Source of the DNA: UBA12481 sp012523435
GTDB taxonomy: Bacteria; Bacteroidota; Bacteroidia; Bacteroidales; UBA12481
Length of the DNA: 64,000 bases
Direction: 5' to 3'
NCBI GenBank assembly: GCA_028686135.1
Contig: JAQUCP010000002.1
Location: 1 to 64,000, forward strand
Both the position numbers and the translations under genes were made by a program. Each line of letters starts with the position of its first letter. The first letter of the stretch is position 1. Under the pieces are notes generated by a model. The model ran no database searches, was not told where the DNA came from, and saw only the letters and a list, made by a program, of their open reading frames with translations. Positions 54,310 to 63,367 of this stretch are shown here, one piece after another.

Positions 54310-54433
54310 TTCCCCAAAGTTTGACCTGACAAACAGCGCAGAGTGCTACCAGAAAAAGGATGTGGTCATATCCACGAAAATCGGCGATAGGCTCCAGACC
54401 TAATTCAAAATACATCCGGAAAGTACTCATCAT
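54296..54433 (-). pseudogene. HupE/UreJ-family N-terminal remnant
   Basis: About 45 residues matching the start of Bacteroidota HupE/UreJ membrane proteins: MSTFRMYFELGLEPIADFRG then YDHILFLVALCAV, the conserved first helix with the GYDH motif. The usual Glu-His-Ile is Glu-Pro-Ile. It then goes out of the family and stops; the remaining five or so helices are absent because the amidohydrolase gene begins here. In other Bacteroidota such genes sit beside DUF6702 genes, and a DUF6702 gene is divergent 55 bases away. A deletion has probably fused this remnant to the amidohydrolase locus. Confidence 0.65.
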
Positions 54434-54487
54434 GATTGGCATCGATCGGGGTAAAAGTATTAATTTTACAGGGTAATCGTTTGTGTG

Positions 54488-55000
54488 ATGAGACAAAAAT
54501 GGCGTTTTTTGGTGTTCTTGCTGATGATTCCGACCCTCTTGGTGGCTCATCCGTTACACTTGTCATTTACCAACCTGGAGTTTAATGAGGCTCAGCTAGA
54601 GTGGGAGCTGACTGTCAAGGTTTTTACGGATGATTTTCAGAATTCTTTGGAACAGACGATCCAGTATTCTAATCCTCTTCCAAAAACTAGCAGGTCAGCA
54701 GATTTTGGCAAAGTCATGCTTCAGTGGCTTGGGGAGGCTCTCTCTATCCAGTTCGATGATCGGAAGATCCCTGCAACAGTTTGGGAGTTCGAAAGTCTTA
54801 AAACCCAGAAGGATGCAGTATTGCTGACAGTTACCTTCAAAGCCGACCCTCCTGCTACTTCTCTCTTGGTTCGCAATACCATTCTCTTTGAGCTGTTCAC
54901 CGATCAGAAGAATTTGTTCATCTTTACCATGGGACCGTTTCAGTCGGCAAATCAGTTCAACAAAAAAGAACCGGAAACCCTCATTACTCTGAAACAATAG
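54488..55000 (+). CDS. DUF6702 exported protein
   Basis: 170 residues with a signal peptide (WRFLVFLLMIPTLLVAHPL). The mature start AHPLHLSFTNLEFNE and ELTVKVFTDDFQNSLEQ is the DUF6702 signature. No catalytic residues known. Usually paired with peptidase or HupE/UreJ genes; here only a HupE/UreJ remnant remains on the other side. Start ATG 54488 rather than the GTG one codon before. Two to 41 bases before the next gene. Confidence 0.82.
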   Translation: MRQKWRFLVFLLMIPTLLVAHPLHLSFTNLEFNEAQLEWELTVKVFTDDFQNSLEQTIQYSNPLPKTSRSADFGKVMLQWLGEALSIQFDDRKIPATVWEFESLKTQKDAVLLTVTFKADPPATSLLVRNTILFELFTDQKNLFIFTMGPFQSANQFNKKEPETLITLKQ

Positions 55001-55041
55001 GTATGATATTTGATTGCTCCATCAGGTTTTTACGATTCAGA

Positions 55042-57645
55042 ATGCGTGGGTTTCCCGTTTTTCTCCTCATCCTATTGTTATTAGCCGGGCCTTTCCCGGC
55101 TCTGGCTACTCATAACCGTGCCGGAGAGATCACTTATGAACAACTAAACGATCTAACATTCCGGATTACGGTGATTACCTACACTTCAACTGGTCCAGAA
55201 TTGGTGGCCGATCGGGATAGCCTGGATGTTCAGTTTGGCGACGGGACGCGCGCCTATGTGCCTCGTATTGAGGAGGTCTTTTTGCCCAACTATTACAAAA
55301 GGAATCGATATGTGTGGGAGCATTCCTATCCGGGGCCAGGAACTTATCAGATTGTGGTAGAAGACCCGAATCGAAATCGAGGTGTTAAAAATATTCCTAA
55401 TTCGGTCAATGTTGTCTTCTCCATTAAAACGATCCTGGTGATCAGCCCTAATATCGGGCGTAACAGCACACCGGTTTTACTCAACCCTCCCATCGACAAA
55501 GCTGCCCTCGGGCATCCCTTTATCCATAATCCGGCTGCCTTCGACCCGGATGGCGATTCATTATCTTATAAGCTGTCTGTCTGTACCGCCGAGGATGGCC
55601 GTGAGATTGCCGGATATACTTATCCGCCTTTCAGCGATTCTCTGGTTGTGGATGAACGTACCGGTGACCTTATATGGTCGGCCCCAACTGAAATCGGAAA
55701 ATATAATGTTGCGATGACTATTGAGGAATGGCGGGGTGGAATCAGAATTGGACGAATTCAACGGGATATGCAAATTGAGGTGTATGTGTCCGATAATAAG
55801 CCGCCTGAGATTAGTGGGGAGGGAAAGTTCTGCGTTGTGGCCGGTGAAGAGTTCTCCCGGGAAATCAGAGCATCCGATCCTAATGGCGATTCTATCGTTT
55901 TAACGGCAACCGGAGGCCCGCTCACATTCGACAACAACCCAGCTGTCTTTAACCAGGTCCTCTCAACTCCTGGATTGGCTTTGGCTACCCTGACCTGGAC
56001 CACCGAATGTAGTATGGTGAGAAAACAGCCATACCTGATGATTATTAAAGCAAAAGATAATGATCAGGAACTCTCTCTAATCGACAGTAAAAACATAGAA
56101 GTGAGTGTGTTAGCTCCAAAACCGGAAAACCTCACTGCAACTCCGACATCCAGTCATATTGAACTCACCTGGGACCCCTCGATTTGCGCTAACGCAGCAG
56201 GGTACAGGATATACCGAAGTATCAATCCGATTATCTTCAACCCCGGTGAGTGTGAAACCGGAGTTCCGCCTGAACTTGGATATCAATTGATTGGAACGGT
56301 TAGCGGACATCAGAATACCCAATATATCGATAATAATAGAGGACACGGCCTGCAACAGGCTACTAATTATTGTTACCGGGTTATCGCTTGGTTCGAAGAT
56401 GGCGCAGAATCTTTTGCATCAGACGAAGTCTGTGCAAGCTTGGTCAGGGGAATTCCACTCATCACCCAGGTTTCGGTGGAACAAACATCGCTCGACCAGG
56501 GAAAGATGCGAATCTCCTGGCGGAAACCTGAGACAGCGGAACTGGAGGGCGCTACAGGGCCCTTTAAATACTTGCTTTACCGATCTATCGGGATGTTTGG
56601 GATTGATCCGGTGCTGATCGATTCACTAAATGGTTTGGAATCTCTATCGTATCTCGACCAAAATATTAATACGCAATTAATTCAATGGTCATACCTGGTA
56701 GAATTGTGGAATGTAGAGCCGGGAAATCGCTACCGGATTGGAGTTCCTCAGCTGGCTTCATCCCTGTTTGTCAATTTATCGTCACTCAATAAAGCACTGA
56801 GAATCAGTTATTCGAAGAATGTCCCCTGGACTATTCATCACTATACCATTCTTCGACAAAACGAGTTGAGAGAAGATTCGGTTGGTCAGACGGCCGATCT
56901 TAACTACATCGATAGAGGCTTGCAAGAGGGCCAGAATTATTGCTACCGGGTGAAGAGTACAGGAGAATTTCCCGATTTAGGCATCAAGGGACTGGTTAGT
57001 TATTCCCAAATTAGTTGTGCCGTTCCTGTGGATACCGTACCTCCCTGCCCGCCAATACTGGTAGCTCGTAGTGTCTGCGACAGTTTGGCTAACCGACTAA
57101 CGTGGAATAACGTGAATGATTCGTGCGCAGAGGATGCAGCATTCTACCGGATCTATTATCGTAGTACACTGGATGGGGATATGGCTAGGATTGACTCGGC
57201 TGCCCCGGCAACCAATACTGCCTATTGGCACTATCCTGAGAATACCATGGCAGGATGCTATGCGGTAACTGCAGTTGATTCAGTTGGTAATGAAAGCGAA
57301 TACTCCAACATAGTCTGCCTGGATGAGTGCATCAATTATTCCTTGCCAAATGTTTTTACCCCCAATGGCGATGGTATAAATGACCTCTTAAGACCATATC
57401 CCTACAACCGGGTTGAAAAAATCGATTTGAAAGTTTTTTCCAGGTGGAATACCCTTGTTTTTCAAACCGAAGATCCGGAGATCAATTGGGATGGTAAACA
57501 TTTTCGAACCGGTAAATTGGTGGCCCCAGGCGTATATTATTATGTTTGCGATGTTTATGAACATAGGCTTACCGGAATGGAACCCCGGTATCTCACCGGA
57601 TTTATCCATATATTCCACGATGGAGCCAGCCAGGGTCGCCGATGA
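55042..57645 (+). CDS. T9SS type B sorting-domain protein with FN3-like repeats
   Basis: A large secreted protein (about 867 residues). Signal peptide (FPVFLLILLLLAGPFPALA), mature start THNRAGEITYEQ, an Ig/PKD-like first half (~35-360, with FDPDGDSLSYKL and ASDPNGDSIVLTA), three fibronectin-III-like repeats (ENLTATPTSSHIELTWDPS, NYCYRV twice) and a gliding-motility-associated C-terminal domain (LPNVFTPNGDGINDLL, VFSRWNTLVFQT, INWDG, LVAPGVYYYVCDV). That domain is the type B signal for the type IX secretion system. ATG 55042 is preferred; 55003 is an alternative. ATGA overlap with the TPR gene. Likely cell-surface adhesion; ligand unknown. Confidence 0.88.
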   Translation: MRGFPVFLLILLLLAGPFPALATHNRAGEITYEQLNDLTFRITVITYTSTGPELVADRDSLDVQFGDGTRAYVPRIEEVFLPNYYKRNRYVWEHSYPGPGTYQIVVEDPNRNRGVKNIPNSVNVVFSIKTILVISPNIGRNSTPVLLNPPIDKAALGHPFIHNPAAFDPDGDSLSYKLSVCTAEDGREIAGYTYPPFSDSLVVDERTGDLIWSAPTEIGKYNVAMTIEEWRGGIRIGRIQRDMQIEVYVSDNKPPEISGEGKFCVVAGEEFSREIRASDPNGDSIVLTATGGPLTFDNNPAVFNQVLSTPGLALATLTWTTECSMVRKQPYLMIIKAKDNDQELSLIDSKNIEVSVLAPKPENLTATPTSSHIELTWDPSICANAAGYRIYRSINPIIFNPGECETGVPPELGYQLIGTVSGHQNTQYIDNNRGHGLQQATNYCYRVIAWFEDGAESFASDEVCASLVRGIPLITQVSVEQTSLDQGKMRISWRKPETAELEGATGPFKYLLYRSIGMFGIDPVLIDSLNGLESLSYLDQNINTQLIQWSYLVELWNVEPGNRYRIGVPQLASSLFVNLSSLNKALRISYSKNVPWTIHHYTILRQNELREDSVGQTADLNYIDRGLQEGQNYCYRVKSTGEFPDLGIKGLVSYSQISCAVPVDTVPPCPPILVARSVCDSLANRLTWNNVNDSCAEDAAFYRIYYRSTLDGDMARIDSAAPATNTAYWHYPENTMAGCYAVTAVDSVGNESEYSNIVCLDECINYSLPNVFTPNGDGINDLLRPYPYNRVEKIDLKVFSRWNTLVFQTEDPEINWDGKHFRTGKLVAPGVYYYVCDVYEHRLTGMEPRYLTGFIHIFHDGASQGRR

Positions 57646-58853
57646 AAAGAATTGCCAACATAGGAATCTTGATAATCCTGCTCTGGCAAACGTTGTCGGC
57701 TTGGGGACAGAATCAGGATAGTCAGATGATTCGGGCTCGCTATCTTTTGACAATCAATGATTTAGATTCTGCAAAAGAACTTATGGATAAGCTCTCACCC
57801 ACTTCTGTCGATCAGAGCTTGTACAATTTCACCTATGGGATGGTTTTACTTGGTTTGGGAGATCTGAATAGAGCTGAACCTTATCTTTTGCGCGTGAACG
57901 GAGATCTTGCCGTCAAGGCTTACTATCAGTTAGCCCGATCTTATGCCAAGCTCAACAATGCAGAGAAATCTACGGAGTATCTGGCGCGCCACCTGGCTTC
58001 GAAGAATCATTATCGGGAGGTTTTCGTCAAAACAGACCAAGCTTTTGCCTTGATTGATGAGTCCAGGCCCTGGATCAGGCTTTGGCAGCAAGAATGGTAC
58101 TCCGATATTGAAAACCTGATTCGTGAAGGGGAGTACCAGCTTTCAGGAAATCATTGGGAAGCTGCTAATGAAGTGGTTGGGAAAATCTTAGCACTGGAAC
58201 CGGCTTCTCCAGATGCTCATTTTCTTCACGCGAGAATCGAGCTGTCATTAGAAAAACACCGCGAAGCAAATCGTAATTTAGACCAGGCAATTCAGAACGC
58301 AGGGAACCGCCTGGATCTGCTGGAAGAGATCTTGACTTTTTGCCTAAACCAGGAGGACTATAAGCGGGTAATTGTACTTGCAGATCAGCTGCTTAAGTTG
58401 GATCCTACCAATCCGGATTATCTTTTTACTCGAGCCTTAGGCCGTATTGCTGATGGTAATGAGTCATTGGTTGCCAGAGAGATGCAGGAAATCAGTGATA
58501 TTGGCATTGCTCCATCAGAACTCTATTATCAGGCTGCCATTCGAACAGCTTCTTCCACCCCGGAAAGGGCCGAACAATACTTGAATCAGGCTATCAGTCA
58601 ATGTCAAAAGCTGGATGATCGCTATTATTACCTGCGAGGATTGGTCAGAAAATCGATGAATCAATTTGAACAGGCTTTGGAAGATATGGCTATGTCATTG
58701 GATATCAACCCAAAACAACCTGATCTCTATTTTGAGCGTGGTGATATTCGCCTGTTGCTGGGGGATAAGCAAGGGGCCTGCTACGACTGGAGACGGGCGC
58801 TTTCACTGGGCCATAAGCAAGCTCCGGATCGTCTATACAAGCACTGTAAATAG
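57642..58853 (+). CDS. exported tetratricopeptide-repeat protein
   Basis: 403 residues with signal peptide (IANIGILIILLWQTLSAWG). At least seven TPR-like helix pairs, e.g. YGMVLLGLGDLNRAEPYLL, YYQLARSYAKLNNAEKSTEY, AHFLHARIELSLEKHREANR and the clear last pair YLRGLVRKSMNQFEQALED with LYFERGDIRLLLGDKQGA. A periplasmic or outer-membrane scaffold. Overlap with the T9SS substrate gene (ATGA) suggests it helps that protein's secretion or attachment; this is inference. Confidence 0.87.
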   Translation: MKRIANIGILIILLWQTLSAWGQNQDSQMIRARYLLTINDLDSAKELMDKLSPTSVDQSLYNFTYGMVLLGLGDLNRAEPYLLRVNGDLAVKAYYQLARSYAKLNNAEKSTEYLARHLASKNHYREVFVKTDQAFALIDESRPWIRLWQQEWYSDIENLIREGEYQLSGNHWEAANEVVGKILALEPASPDAHFLHARIELSLEKHREANRNLDQAIQNAGNRLDLLEEILTFCLNQEDYKRVIVLADQLLKLDPTNPDYLFTRALGRIADGNESLVAREMQEISDIGIAPSELYYQAAIRTASSTPERAEQYLNQAISQCQKLDDRYYYLRGLVRKSMNQFEQALEDMAMSLDINPKQPDLYFERGDIRLLLGDKQGACYDWRRALSLGHKQAPDRLYKHCK

Positions 58854-58860
58854 CCGGGAG

Positions 58861-60309
58861 TTATTTGTTTTTACCACTAAACTTTTCTGCTGTTGAACTG
58901 ACCAAATGAAGCAGATCCTCCATCTCCTTTCTTGTTGTCAAGGGATTCATGATACAGGTGCGGAGATAGGTCCGCCCCATAATTTTTGTTTGAACGATGT
59001 AGAACTGCCCGGATTCGATGATGGTTTTTCTAACATCAGCATTGATCCTGTCGATCTCTTCCAATGGTAGTGATGGATCAATCCATCTGAAACATACTAT
59101 ATTCGTTTCAGGCTCGTAAGGGAGTTCGAAATCAGACGATTGGGAGATTAGAGTGAAAAATTCTTTACCTAAATCATAGCAGGTAGTCAGGTAATCGATA
59201 AAGACCTGCGGTCCGTAGGTCCTGAGGATTGAATAGACTTTAATTCCCATCATGTTTTTGGTACACTCCAGAGTTCTAACAGCCGAATTGAACCAGAGCT
59301 CACGTTCTTTCTCGTGAAGGATATAGACGGCTTTCTGGTTAAATGGATCGTATGATCGATGCCCTTCACGGAAGAGTACGGCAGTTGTCAGGGCGCTGAT
59401 ACCTAGCATTTTATGAAAATCAATCACGACTGAATCAGCCAGCTCGATTCCGCGGGTAAGGTGTTGGTATTTTGGGGTGATGGCTGCGGCACCACCATGG
59501 GCACCATCCACATGAAACCAGAGGTTATTTTTTCGGCAGAATTCAGCAATTTCTGTGAGCGGGTCATAGGTTCCGGTGGAGGTGGAGCAGGCATTACCCA
59601 CGACTGCGATTACGGATAGTCCTTGTTCCCTGGCCTGATTAAGGCAGGCATCCAGTTGGGAAGGATCCAGACGAAAGTGGTTGTCGGTTGGTACTTTGAT
59701 CACCCCTTGTTCACCCCAACCCATGAGCTGAACAGCACGGGCAACGCTGTAGTGAGCCTCGGCGCTGACCATCAAAGCAGGATGAAACCCATCCTGATGA
59801 CCCTTTTGCCAGAGGTCATATCCTGCTTGACTCTGACGGGCAGCCAAGAGTGCAGTCAGATTGCCAAGAGATCCGCCTGAAGTAAGGATTCCGGCCGAAT
59901 CTTCATCGAATCCGATTGCTTTGGCTAACCAGTCGGTGACCACCCGCTCCATAGCCGTGCTGACCGGTCCCATCTCGTAAATGGCTGACCCATTATTTAG
60001 CGCCCCATTCAGCATCTCGCTGAGTCCGGCTATCGGAATCGAGGCACAAACCTGATGCCCCATATAACGGGGATGATGGATGTGGATGGTTTCTTCAATG
60101 GTGTCTTGCCAGAACTCATCGAATTGGAACTCCGTTTCCAGTTCATTCCGCCAATGCTCCAATCGTTCATCAGGCTCCTTCCATGGAAGGACGCTTGTAA
60201 GTTTCTGATTATAACTGTCTTTAAGATGGTTGGCAATCAAATCAACCAACCGATGGGCTTGTTGCCTGAACTCTTCAGGATCGTAAGCCTTTCTAAGCAA
60301 ATCAGTCAT
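58861..60309 (-). CDS. PLP-dependent group II decarboxylase
   Basis: 482-residue pyridoxal-phosphate enzyme of the aromatic/glutamate/diaminobutyrate decarboxylase group. Marks: HHPRYMGHQVCAS, TSGGSLGNLTALLAAR, SAEAHYSVARAV, VGNACSTSTGTYDPL, WFHVDGAHGGAA and the PLP Lys in DFHKMLGISAL. The DxHKM form is nearer to 2,4-diaminobutyrate or PanP-type enzymes than to aromatic ones (usually NPHKW). Substrate unknown. The ATG at 60309 overlaps the lgt stop by 8 bases; starts farther upstream lie inside lgt. Confidence 0.85.
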   Translation of the reverse strand: MTDLLRKAYDPEEFRQQAHRLVDLIANHLKDSYNQKLTSVLPWKEPDERLEHWRNELETEFQFDEFWQDTIEETIHIHHPRYMGHQVCASIPIAGLSEMLNGALNNGSAIYEMGPVSTAMERVVTDWLAKAIGFDEDSAGILTSGGSLGNLTALLAARQSQAGYDLWQKGHQDGFHPALMVSAEAHYSVARAVQLMGWGEQGVIKVPTDNHFRLDPSQLDACLNQAREQGLSVIAVVGNACSTSTGTYDPLTEIAEFCRKNNLWFHVDGAHGGAAAITPKYQHLTRGIELADSVVIDFHKMLGISALTTAVLFREGHRSYDPFNQKAVYILHEKERELWFNSAVRTLECTKNMMGIKVYSILRTYGPQVFIDYLTTCYDLGKEFFTLISQSSDFELPYEPETNIVCFRWIDPSLPLEEIDRINADVRKTIIESGQFYIVQTKIMGRTYLRTCIMNPLTTRKEMEDLLHLVSSTAEKFSGKNK

Positions 60310-61144
60310 GAGTCCTTTTAGCAGTTTTCTCCACGGTTTGTTTACCGGGTACCTCACTCTTGGTTTTTCGCTTCCACAACAGGAAGAACAGTCCGACCAG
60401 TGCTAGAGGTAAACTGAGCCATTGACCCATGTTAAGTTGCATATTGGCTTCAAAGGCAACCTGGTCTGCTTTTAAAAACTCGATAAAAAAACGGAAGCCA
60501 AAAACCAATAACATAAACAGGCCAAAGATTCGACCCTCTTTGAAACGGGTCTCAGTTTTAAAGAAGAGGTACATCAGTAGGAGAAAAATGGTGAGATAAC
60601 CCAGAGCTTCATAAATCTGAGTTGGATGACGGGGGATATTATCTTCCCGAATAAAAATGAAAGCCCACGGAACTGAGGTCGGGTTTCCATAGATCTCGCT
60701 GTTAATCAGATTGCCGGTTCGAATAAAGACCCCTGCCAGGGCTGCTGGAATAACCACCCGGTCAAGAGCCCAAAAAATTGATTTTTTGCTGTACTTTCTT
60801 GACCATAGCCATAGCATCAGGACAATACCAATGGCACCGCCGTGGCTGGCAAGTCCCCCATGCCAGATTTTGAGGATCTCCGAAGGATTAACCTTGTAAT
60901 AGGCCCAATCATAAAAGAAAACATGACCTAAACGTGCCCCAATGACGGTACCGATTACGACGTAAAGAAACATCGAGTCGATCCAATCGCGGTTAACTCC
61001 ATCAAACTTGAACATCTTGGATACGAGGATGATCCCGCAAACAAAGGCAGACGCGAAAAGTAGTCCATACCAGCGAACGGTCCAGGTTCCGATCTGAAAC
61101 ATGATGGGATCTACATCCCAGATGATTCCGTTAGTAGGTTCCAT
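60302..61144 (-). CDS. lgt: prolipoprotein diacylglyceryl transferase
   Basis: First enzyme of lipoprotein maturation, moving diacylglyceryl to the lipobox Cys; needed by the several lipoproteins of this window. 280 residues, seven helices. Signature residues: GARLGHVFFYDW, IWHGGLASHGGAIG, IRTGNLINSEIYG (Arg and Asn), and RHPTQIYEALGYL. Ends eight bases inside the PLP decarboxylase start. Confidence 0.96.
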   Translation of the reverse strand: MEPTNGIIWDVDPIMFQIGTWTVRWYGLLFASAFVCGIILVSKMFKFDGVNRDWIDSMFLYVVIGTVIGARLGHVFFYDWAYYKVNPSEILKIWHGGLASHGGAIGIVLMLWLWSRKYSKKSIFWALDRVVIPAALAGVFIRTGNLINSEIYGNPTSVPWAFIFIREDNIPRHPTQIYEALGYLTIFLLLMYLFFKTETRFKEGRIFGLFMLLVFGFRFFIEFLKADQVAFEANMQLNMGQWLSLPLALVGLFFLLWKRKTKSEVPGKQTVEKTAKRTHD

Positions 61145-61166
61145 AAAATTGTAATCTTAAACTTTC

Positions 61167-61174
61167 CAAAGGTA
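61167..61174 (-). promoter_or_regulatory. possible -7 box of the lgt promoter
   Basis: TACCTTTG on the minus strand, matching TAnnTTTG, about 23 bases before the lgt ATG. No TTG or TTTG box is visible ~19-21 bases upstream, so support is partial. Confidence 0.35.
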
Positions 61175-61280
61175 GTTTTTTCAGTAGGATTATGGGAGCT
61201 TTGATGCATGTTATGGTCGTACAATCCCGGGTTCATTATATGTAAAAAAGTGTTTTCTTTACCAAAAAATCACTGAACCT

Positions 61281-62621
61281 ATGAAAGCAACACATTGGAT
61301 GGTACTATCCTTGGCTTGTTTCGTCAGCTTCGAAGCGGCTACATGCCAAACGGTTGATTCGCTGAAAACCGAAGCGGATGAAAAAGCCAAAAAGGGATTT
61401 AGTTTTGGTGCAGTACCGGCGATTGCCTATGATTCTGATTTAGGATTCAGGTACGGTGCACTGGCCAATTTTTACCACTATGGAGATGGTTCAATCTATC
61501 CTTTTTACAAACATTCGCTGTACGTTGAATGGTCGCATACCACGAAGGGAAGCGATTTGAAACAGATCAAGTATGACTCTGAATACTTGATTCCCGGAAT
61601 TCGGGTAACTGCTGATGTTCGCTTGGAGACTGAACAAGCCATGGATTTTTACGGATTTAACGGATACGAAACCCGTTTCAATCCGGCACTTTCTACCACT
61701 GGGAGTGATGATTATATCAGTCGGATGTTCTATCGAATGGACCGTAGAACCTTTCGAGTTCGCGCAAATTTCCAGGGCAAAATCATTGGCAGGCAGCTTC
61801 GCTGGTTTGCAGGAGTGTCACACTATAATCTGGAGCTCGGATCGGTGGATATTGATCATCTGAATAAAGGTAAAGAGGGGGACAATCTGTTACCAAAAGT
61901 TGATGGCCTGTATGACCGTTTTGTCAAGGAGGGCGTGATACCCTCGGATCAGGCTACCGGAGGCGGTGTAACTACCGTGGCTGCTGGAATTGTGGCTGAT
62001 ACGAGAGATAATGAACCCAATCCCAATAGAGGGATCTGGTCTGAAGCTTTGGTGCTGACGTCGCCCGGTTTTATCGGCAATAAAAACCCGTACACTACAT
62101 TAATATTAACTCATAGACAGTACTTTACAATATTTCCCAATAGACTGACTTTTGCTTATCGCCTGAACTACCAAAGCACCATCGCTGGTCAGATCCCTTG
62201 GTATATGATGAGTTTTACGTTCAGTTCCTATGAAAATCAGGAAGGGATTGGAGGAAGCAAAAACCTGCGGGGCGTTCTGCGAAATCGTGTTGTTGGTGAG
62301 GGATATGCGTTGGGGAATTTTGAGCTGCGATGGAAGTTTGCAAAGTTCAACCTCTTCAAGCAAAACTTCTATCTAGCCTTGTCTCCTTTTATCGATGTAG
62401 CCAGGATTACCAAGCCTTACAATCCTTATGATGGTTTTGCCATTCCGGAAGCTTACCGTGGGAGCGAAGACGGATTCCATGTTGGCTATGGGGCCGGTCT
62501 GCATATCGCGCTGAACCAGAACTTTATTGTCGCAGTGGATTACGGTTTGGCGATGAATACCGCATTAGATAAAAATGATGGGAAGAGCGGTCTGTACATT
62601 GGACTGAATTTCCTGTTCTAA
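61281..62621 (+). CDS. outer-membrane beta-barrel protein, BamA/TamA (D15 surface antigen)-like
   Basis: 446 residues with signal peptide (MVLSLACFVSFEAATCQ). No POTRA domains; the protein is nearly all barrel: GAVPAIAYDSDLGFRYGALANFY, AAGIVADTRDNEPNPNRGIW, the Omp85-type loop GGSKNLRGVLRNRVVGEG, and a last strand ending YIGLNFLF with terminal Phe. BamA-like barrels without POTRA are common in Bacteroidota; function is unknown. A strong terminator follows. Confidence 0.85.
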   Translation: MKATHWMVLSLACFVSFEAATCQTVDSLKTEADEKAKKGFSFGAVPAIAYDSDLGFRYGALANFYHYGDGSIYPFYKHSLYVEWSHTTKGSDLKQIKYDSEYLIPGIRVTADVRLETEQAMDFYGFNGYETRFNPALSTTGSDDYISRMFYRMDRRTFRVRANFQGKIIGRQLRWFAGVSHYNLELGSVDIDHLNKGKEGDNLLPKVDGLYDRFVKEGVIPSDQATGGGVTTVAAGIVADTRDNEPNPNRGIWSEALVLTSPGFIGNKNPYTTLILTHRQYFTIFPNRLTFAYRLNYQSTIAGQIPWYMMSFTFSSYENQEGIGGSKNLRGVLRNRVVGEGYALGNFELRWKFAKFNLFKQNFYLALSPFIDVARITKPYNPYDGFAIPEAYRGSEDGFHVGYGAGLHIALNQNFIVAVDYGLAMNTALDKNDGKSGLYIGLNFLF

Positions 62622-62639
62622 TCCAAATCCCTTGTTCTA

Positions 62640-62674
62640 AGGAGGATTATTTTTGATAGTCCTCCTTTTTTTAT
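62640..62674 (+). terminator. intrinsic terminator after the outer-membrane barrel gene
   Basis: A 12-base-pair stem (62640-62651 with 62657-62668, one G-U pair) with a five-base loop, then a run of eight Ts (62667-62674). It ends transcription of the barrel gene; the T-run overlaps the stop codon of the convergent gene. Confidence 0.9.
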
Positions 62675-63330
62675 TTCTCCATCAAGGCTTGTACAGCTTT
62701 GTAAATGGCCATCTTGGCGCAGGTCTCATACACCTTCAACTCCTGATCATGAATAGTGCCACTGACCCTTCTAAAATCGATTCCCAGCTCACCAGCATTG
62801 TCTATTTTGTCTCCGGTATGAAACACCCCTTCAACATCCTGGATAAGATTTTTATCAGAACTATACACTTGAATTCGACACCTCATTTTGACTATTTTCT
62901 TCTGCTGCTCAAGAGGATCGGTCTGGTTACTGCCATCCAGTGATAATGAACTGATATCTTTGAGGTGAATGCGTAGATACTGATCGGCAACCTCAGTGGC
63001 TACTGCCTTTGAGAGATTCGCAGAGGGGAACCCATACCGGTTAGATTTGACTGAGGAGAGCGTGTCCAAGGGAAGGAGGTCCATTCCGGATTTTTCAAGT
63101 TGACTGATTAAGAAGGGATTAACTACTTTATAAACATATTCCGGTCCGCGTTTGATCCCCTTCACACCATAGTTTTTTAGGTATTCTTTTGTGGGCATAT
63201 CACCCTGATCACTCGTCAGCTCGATCTCGACTGTGTAGTTAAAAACTGCCGTTTCCTGGGCGTTTAGGTTAACACTGGCGATCAGTAGATACAATACCAG
63301 TGCAGCGATTCTGGTAAGTTGTCTTTTCAT
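62671..63330 (-). CDS. exported protein of unknown function
   Basis: 219 residues with signal peptide (IAALVLYLLIASVNLNAQE). The mature part has a few beta-rich stretches (FNYTVEIELTSDQGDM, VKMRCRIQVYSSDKN) and a C-terminal helix (VYETCAKMAIYKAVQALME). No recognised family; it resembles small periplasmic or LPP20/FlgO-like exported domains only in general form. 37 bases after the GT9 gene. Confidence 0.75.
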   Translation of the reverse strand: MKRQLTRIAALVLYLLIASVNLNAQETAVFNYTVEIELTSDQGDMPTKEYLKNYGVKGIKRGPEYVYKVVNPFLISQLEKSGMDLLPLDTLSSVKSNRYGFPSANLSKAVATEVADQYLRIHLKDISSLSLDGSNQTDPLEQQKKIVKMRCRIQVYSSDKNLIQDVEGVFHTGDKIDNAGELGIDFRRVSGTIHDQELKVYETCAKMAIYKAVQALMEK

Positions 63331-63367
63331 TGCCGGAGTATTTTACCCTAAATATACGTTGCATTTC

